This document shows, piece by piece, positions 6,670-9,846 of a DNA stretch of 9,846 bases. Below the pieces are notes generated by a model. That model ran no database searches. It was not told the origin of the DNA and saw only the letters and a program-made list of their open reading frames with translations. Source of the stretch: an uncultured Parasphingopyxis sp. (GTDB taxonomy: Bacteria; Pseudomonadota; Alphaproteobacteria; Sphingomonadales; Sphingomonadaceae); contig CAJQMX010000293.1 of the NCBI GenBank assembly GCA_905479515.1, positions 1 to 9,846 on the forward strand, given 5' to 3'. The number at the start of each line of letters is the position of its first letter. Within the stretch, counting starts at the first letter, position 1. Position numbers and translations under genes: made by a program.

Positions 6670-7437
6670 TTATTTCTTCACCCGCCAGTGCCGCGCATAG
6701 GTTGATTCCTCGTGATATTTGCGGTGCCGTGCATCCGCCTCCACCGCCCTTTCGGCATCGGTGGACGGGCGCGCGATATCCCGTTTCAGTTTCGTATCGC
6801 GCCGGATCGGCACAAGCTGCGCAATCGGCGTCCCTGCCCTGAGCAGATGCGTGCCGATAGGCCCGGTCCAGGCAAAGGGCAGGTTGACCGTCGTGTCGAA
6901 CCTGTCGCAATCGACCAAACCCGAAAAACATGTGAAGGGCAGGTCCGGCCTGCTGAGCGGCTGGGCAAAGAGCACCGAATAGCCGGGCGGCACCTTGATT
7001 CGCCACGGGTTGATGAATTTGAGCGGCAGGGTGGTTTCGAACGGCGCGTCCGGCGCGCCAATCTGGGCCGGATTATGCTGGTCAATCGGTTCAAACGGCG
7101 CGTCCGCATCCCAGCTTATTTCTATAGCAACCCGGCCCTCGGGCACCATGATCTCGACATCGAAGGGCAGCGGAATGATATAGCCGAGCGAAAAGGCGTC
7201 AGTCATCGGCAGGCAGGCTTTCGCGCTCAACGCGGGAAGGCCATGATTGTCGACGCCGCCCATCTCCCGCTCCAGTCTTTTGAACCAGTCGGGCGCGAAA
7301 CGGATCGCGCTCTGCGGTGGCGGAATGCGGCCATATAGCGCCGGGTCGCACAGAAATTCGATAGCCGGCTCTTGCTGGGTCGATTCCGTTTCTGCTTCCG
7401 TCTCCCCCAAACGGAACCGCACTGAATATTCCCTCAT
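6670..7437 (-). CDS. Conserved hypothetical protein, phage/marine-bacterial type
   Basis: I cannot name this 255-residue soluble protein. Its pattern resembles a family I recall from marine phages and bacteria, related in layout to DUF6065. It has a Pro-rich start with a Trp-Phe-Lys motif (IPPP 38-41, PDWFKRL 49-55), then a Lys-Cys-Pro-Asp segment (KACLPMTDAFSLGYIIPLP, 73-91). Further on come NPWRIKVPPGYSVLFAQPL (143-161), GLVDCDRFDTTVNLPF (173-188) and GTPIAQLVPIRRD (202-214). The C-terminus is charged. No signal peptide or membrane segment is visible. The ATG is well supported by AAGGG six bases upstream. It converges on the DUF2141 gene with only 21 bases between stops and no obvious terminator. 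Confidence 0.8.
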   Translation of the reverse strand: MREYSVRFRLGETEAETESTQQEPAIEFLCDPALYGRIPPPQSAIRFAPDWFKRLEREMGGVDNHGLPALSAKACLPMTDAFSLGYIIPLPFDVEIMVPEGRVAIEISWDADAPFEPIDQHNPAQIGAPDAPFETTLPLKFINPWRIKVPPGYSVLFAQPLSRPDLPFTCFSGLVDCDRFDTTVNLPFAWTGPIGTHLLRAGTPIAQLVPIRRDTKLKRDIARPSTDAERAVEADARHRKYHEESTYARHWRVKK

Positions 7438-7494
7438 GATACGCCCTTATATTGCCGCAGCGCGCACGCGCGCACCGCGAAAACCGTCATCCCC

Positions 7495-7525
7495 TATATC
7501 GTGTCCTTTCAATCCGCCATGTCAA
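7495..7525 (-). promoter_or_regulatory. Candidate promoter for the 255-residue protein gene
   Basis: On the minus strand a perfect TTGACA (7525-7520) is followed, 19 bp later, by GATATA (7500-7495). The spacing is a little long. The implied leader of about 50 bases contains an alternating GC tract (7457-7479) before the Shine-Dalgarno and ATG at 7437. Confidence 0.4.
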
Positions 7526-7562
7526 CGGCTGACTGTTGGCGCGCGGCGCGGCATAAGGGCAG

Positions 7563-7606
7563 CGGTGCCCCGCGTATCTGGATACGCGATTATCTATGAA
7601 GAGATA
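7563..7606 (-). terminator. Cluster of small palindromes after the interrupted gene
   Basis: Read on the minus strand just past the stop at 7609, TTATCT/AGATAA arms (7589-7606) are followed by CGCGTATC/GATACGCG (7571-7588, a 2-base centre). A GGGCACCGCTGCCC-type hairpin follows near 7560-7570. None has a T-run. They may end or protect the upstream transcript, or be an operator. The wider gap 7438-7608 otherwise holds only the candidate promoter and a GC-alternating tract. Confidence 0.4.
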
Positions 7607-7608
7607 AG

Positions 7609-8118
7609 TCAACCGGATGATGAGGCAGAGAGAAGCGCCCCAATAATAGTACCTGCTATAGCAGCAGTTGCGGCTATTATCGCAGTCAGAACTGGCAGCC
7701 ACCAACGGCGGTTTTTGCTTTCTTCAATCGCACGAGCATGCAGTTCAATGGCGGTGGCGATAAGCGTTGAAATTTCTTCCGAGCCTAGCGGGCTGCGCGA
7801 GATGCGCCGCTTCTGCTCGTCGGAAAGTTTATCGACCTCATTCCGATTGAGATTTCTTGCGGCGTCGATATCATAAACACGCTGGTGCTGGCGGCGGATA
7901 ACAAGAGAGGCCTTATCTTCACTCGAGTTTAAGCGGAAAAATTCCGGATGTTCGACAATCACTTGCTGCCAGTGCGCCGCATTTTTAGAATCTCCGGTTA
8001 TTCTGTCTGACCATTGGCAGAAATCCAATTTTTAGTATTTATAAGTTCCCATTGTTTGGATGGCCGCAATCACATCCGCCAATCTCGAATTATTGTTCAA
8101 GTAGGGTGATTTAGACAT
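7609..8118 (-). pseudogene. Tail-anchored conserved hypothetical protein with an in-frame TAA at codon 29
   Basis: A good start (ATG at 8118-8116, GGAG six bases upstream) opens a frame of 28 codons ending GTYKY, then TAA (8034-8032). The same frame continues with AAA, TTG and 138 more codons to the TGA at 7609. As I remember this uncharacterised family, members begin MSKSPYL..RLADVIAAIQ and run through GTYKFYKLDF without a break, so the TAA stands where Tyr is expected: one base change. The full reading would be about 169 residues. A soluble N-terminal domain carries WSDRI (36-40), HWQQV and EHPEFFRL; a helical middle carries RISRSPL; and a hydrophobic tail (141-163, with GTIIG) suggests a C-terminal membrane anchor. 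The TTG at 8028 could restart translation, giving 139 residues, but has no Shine-Dalgarno of its own. The region looks lower in GC than its neighbours. Function unknown. Confidence 0.75.
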
Positions 8119-8178
8119 CCCAATCTCCTGGCTGATGACCGTTCGTCGACTCCTGCTGGTCGTTCTGTGACATGCTAC

Positions 8179-8214
8179 TTATGAACTTCGCAAGTCACCG
8201 CTTAGCGTTCATAA
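8179..8214. repeat. 8-bp inverted repeat around the dinB core promoter
   Basis: TTATGAAC (8179-8186) and GTTCATAA (8207-8214) are perfect inverted complements 20 bp apart. The left arm abuts the candidate -35 and the right arm overlaps the candidate -10. The half-sites contain GAAC and GTTC, the words used by alphaproteobacterial LexA, but the spacing is not the known seven bases. It could be an operator for another repressor or a chance repeat. Confidence 0.5.
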
Positions 8215-8215
8215 A
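8187..8215 (+). promoter_or_regulatory. Candidate leaderless promoter for dinB
   Basis: TTCGCA (8187-8192), a 17-bp spacer and CATAAA (8210-8215) are followed by six bases and the dinB GTG at 8222. Transcription would start on the start codon, which fits the absence of a Shine-Dalgarno. The remaining divergent gap (8119-8186) holds the Shine-Dalgarno of the minus-strand gene and no other recognised element. Confidence 0.45.
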
Positions 8216-8221
8216 CAAGCT

Positions 8222-9313
8222 GTGAGCAGACCGCCCGATCTCCAACGCAAGATCATCCATATCGATATGGATGCCTTTTACGCGTCCGTTGAACAGCGCG
8301 ACAATCCGGAACTGCGCGGGCTACCCGTCGCTGTCGGCGGATCGAGCGGGCGCGGCGTGGTCGCGGCGGCGAGCTACGAGGCGCGGGAGTTTGGCGTGCG
8401 CTCCGCCATGCCTTCCGTCACCGCAAAACGGCGGTGTCCGGACCTGATCTTCGTGCGCGCGCGCTTCGATATCTACCGCGCCGTTTCCAACCAGATCCGG
8501 GCGATCTTCCGCAGCTATACCGATCTTGTCGAACCGCTTTCGCTCGACGAGGCCTATCTCGATGTCACCGCCTATCGCAAGCTGCCAACCGCCACCGCCA
8601 TTGCCGAGGAAATCCGCGAGCGGATCGAGGAGGCGACCGGGCTGACGGCGTCGGCCGGCGTTTCCTACAACAAGTTCATCGCCAAGATTGCCTCGGACCA
8701 GAACAAGCCCAACGGCATCTGCGTTGTGACACCCAAACAGGGCCCGGCCTTTGTCGCGCGCCTGCCGGTCAAGCGCTTCCACGGTATCGGCCCCAAGACC
8801 AATGAAAAGATGAAACGCATGGGCATCGAGACAGGCGCGGACCTGCGCGGCCAAAGCCTCGAATTCCTGCAGGCGAATTTCGGCAAGAGCGCAGACTATT
8901 ATTACCGTGCCGCCCGGGGCATCGATAACCGCCAGGTACGGCCGAACCGCATCCGCAAATCGCTGGGCGCGGAACGCACCTATTTCGAGGATTTGCACGA
9001 CCGGGATACGATGATCGCAAAGCTCGCCGAGATTGCCGATGTGGTATGGGAGCGCGCGCAGAAATCCGAAAGCTTTGGCCGCACCGTGACCCTCAAGCTG
9101 CGCTATTCGGATTTCGAAACACCAACGCGCGCGCGGTCACTCGACCGGCCCTGCGCCAGCCGCGACGAACTCCTCGCGCTCGGCACCGCCCTGCTCGACA
9201 CGCTGATCCCGGACAAGCGCGGCGTGCGCCTGCTCGGCCTGACCATGTCGGGGTTCGGGGAGAAGGAGGAAGCCCCGGCAGGAGCCTCCCCCCAGCTCGG
9301 CCTTGAACTCTAG
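8222..9313 (+). CDS. dinB: DNA polymerase IV (DinB), Y-family translesion polymerase
   Basis: DinB copies past damaged bases without proofreading, working with the replication clamp. The 363-residue product is full length (E. coli 351). Residues 11-24 (IIHIDMDAFYASVE) carry catalytic Asp-15 and the steric-gate Tyr-20. SLDEAYLDV (107-115) supplies Asp-109 and Glu-110, which complete metal binding. SAGVSYNKFIAKIASDQNKP and the helix-hairpin-helix FHGIGPKTNEKM follow, then the little-finger domain. The last six residues QLGLEL match the clamp-binding C-terminus seen in E. coli Pol IV (QLVLGL). The start is the GTG at 8222; no Shine-Dalgarno is present, but a stop-free alternative close upstream is not needed to include the conserved N-terminus. 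It is divergent from the interrupted gene. No LexA box of the usual alphaproteobacterial form is visible. Confidence 0.96.
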   Translation: MSRPPDLQRKIIHIDMDAFYASVEQRDNPELRGLPVAVGGSSGRGVVAAASYEAREFGVRSAMPSVTAKRRCPDLIFVRARFDIYRAVSNQIRAIFRSYTDLVEPLSLDEAYLDVTAYRKLPTATAIAEEIRERIEEATGLTASAGVSYNKFIAKIASDQNKPNGICVVTPKQGPAFVARLPVKRFHGIGPKTNEKMKRMGIETGADLRGQSLEFLQANFGKSADYYYRAARGIDNRQVRPNRIRKSLGAERTYFEDLHDRDTMIAKLAEIADVVWERAQKSESFGRTVTLKLRYSDFETPTRARSLDRPCASRDELLALGTALLDTLIPDKRGVRLLGLTMSGFGEKEEAPAGASPQLGLEL

Positions 9314-9357
9314 CCTCTGCCCGCACACCAAGTCCCCGGCAAGGTCGCCCGAAGCTG

Positions 9358-9388
9358 TTGACATATTCCGGAAAATTGGAAGGTTATT
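9358..9388 (+). promoter_or_regulatory. Candidate promoter of the lipoprotein gene
   Basis: A perfect TTGACA (9358-9363) lies after dinB; the best -10 candidates, GGTTAT (9382-9387, 18-bp spacer) or GTTATT (9383-9388), are weak. A palindrome TTCCGGAA (9366-9373) sits in the spacer. A very strong Shine-Dalgarno AAGGAGG (9401-9407) follows, four bases before the ATG. No hairpin terminator for dinB is apparent in 9314-9357. Confidence 0.45.
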
Positions 9389-9411
9389 GCTGTTCAGAGA
9401 AAGGAGGCTTT

Positions 9412-9846
9412 ATGACATTTCGGAATTTTGCGTTAGGCTTGTCAACCATGGTTCTGCTCGCCGCCTGCGGATCGGGCGAGGAGGAGGCGCGGGCCGCGGA
9501 TCAGGACGATACGGCAGCCGGGGTTGCGCGGACCGCGAGTGCCGATGAACTGTCTGACCTGTCGGCGCTGCTCGATTTCTCCGCTGCGCGCGACTGCGAA
9601 TGGAGCGCAGCGGCCAATTCGGCCTTTGAAGACGCCACTGTTTTCGGAGATGATTATGTGACGCGCCCCGGCACGGTCACGATCCCCGGCGTAGAGGAAC
9701 CCGTGACCGCGAGGCTGGAGCGCCCGTTCGACGACGCACCAGACTTCATCCGCTATTTCCTGGATTTCGAGGGGCAGTGGTTGGGCCTGAAAGTGACCGG
9801 CCTGACCGACGCCTTTATCGAAGAAGGTGACGGCGTATGGGGCAAG
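9412..9846 (+). CDS. Hypothetical lipoprotein, N-terminal 145 codons (cut by window edge)
   Basis: The open frame runs from the ATG at 9412 to the window end with no stop. Residues 1-18 form a lipoprotein signal (MTFRNFALGLSTMVLLAA) with the lipobox L16-A17-A18-C19, so the mature protein should be lipid-anchored at Cys-19, facing the periplasm. An acidic, Ala-rich linker (about 20-45) follows, then a folded-looking part with DCEW (61-64), VTIPGVEEPVTARLERPF and IRYFLDFEGQWLGLKVTGL. I do not recognise a family. The start is fixed by AAGGAGG four bases upstream. It follows dinB on the same strand but has its own candidate promoter, so a shared function is not implied. Confidence 0.85.
   Translation, partial: MTFRNFALGLSTMVLLAACGSGEEEARAADQDDTAAGVARTASADELSDLSALLDFSAARDCEWSAAANSAFEDATVFGDDYVTRPGTVTIPGVEEPVTARLERPFDDAPDFIRYFLDFEGQWLGLKVTGLTDAFIEEGDGVWGK

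Noticed and set aside
7653..7664. Perfect 12-bp palindrome CTGCTATAGCAG
   Set aside because: It lies within the coding part of the interrupted gene and codes for the Ala/Ile-rich membrane tail; chance is the simplest reading.
8131..8221. LexA box upstream of dinB
   Set aside because: GTTC and GAAC words occur several times but none at the seven-base spacing of the alphaproteobacterial consensus.
8321..8998. 225-codon antisense frame inside dinB
   Set aside because: The plus strand is an intact polymerase with all catalytic motifs; the antisense product has no family features.
1..9846. CRISPR array, insertion sequence, rRNA or tRNA genes
   Set aside because: No regularly spaced direct repeats, transposase, integrase, ribosomal RNA or cloverleaf pattern was seen on either strand.

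Overview
The window looks like a chromosomal stretch from a pigmented, GC-rich alphaproteobacterium, most likely a sphingomonad (Sphingomonadales). The reasons are the crtY-crtI-crtB carotenoid operon, a sterol-desaturase/DUF2141 pair of a type I associate with sphingomonads, a TonB-dependent receptor behind a cobalamin riboswitch, a REP-like hairpin with a CTGAGCTTGTCGAAG core, and several promoters that sit almost on the start codon. The assignment comes from remembered families, not from a database search.

Layout. Bases 1-2960, minus strand: the carotenoid operon, read crtY (lycopene cyclase), crtI (phytoene desaturase), crtB (phytoene synthase, running off the left edge). crtY and crtI overlap by four bases; a 74-bp REP-like hairpin fills most of the crtI-crtB gap and includes the likely crtB ribosome binding site. 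Bases 2961-3495: a regulatory region between the divergent crt operon and btuB, with a promoter, a complete cobalamin riboswitch (about 3115-3309) and a long expression platform. Bases 3496-5418, plus strand: a BtuB-like TonB-dependent receptor. A perfect 13-bp stem-loop follows, then a sterol-desaturase-family membrane di-iron hydroxylase (5499-6278) that overlaps a secreted DUF2141 protein (6220-6648).

Bases 6670-8118, minus strand: a 255-residue conserved protein resembling a family I recall from marine phages and bacteria, and upstream of it a small tail-anchored protein gene whose reading frame is broken by one TAA at codon 29. This second gene looks lower in GC than its surroundings. 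Bases 8222-9313, plus strand: dinB (DNA polymerase IV) behind a compact promoter flanked by an 8-bp inverted repeat. Bases 9412-9846: the first 145 codons of an unrecognised lipoprotein.

How they work together. CrtB makes phytoene, CrtI desaturates it to lycopene and CrtY closes beta-rings to give beta-carotene. BtuB imports cobalamin and is shut down by it through the riboswitch. The desaturase and DUF2141 pair is probably a coupled membrane-lipid or isoprenoid modification unit of unknown substrate. The most unusual items are the interrupted gene at 7609-8118, the riboswitch expression platform whose ribosome binding site repeats nine bases of the B12 box, the hairpin over the crtB start, and the probable leaderless starts. 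I saw no CRISPR array, insertion sequence, rRNA or tRNA.
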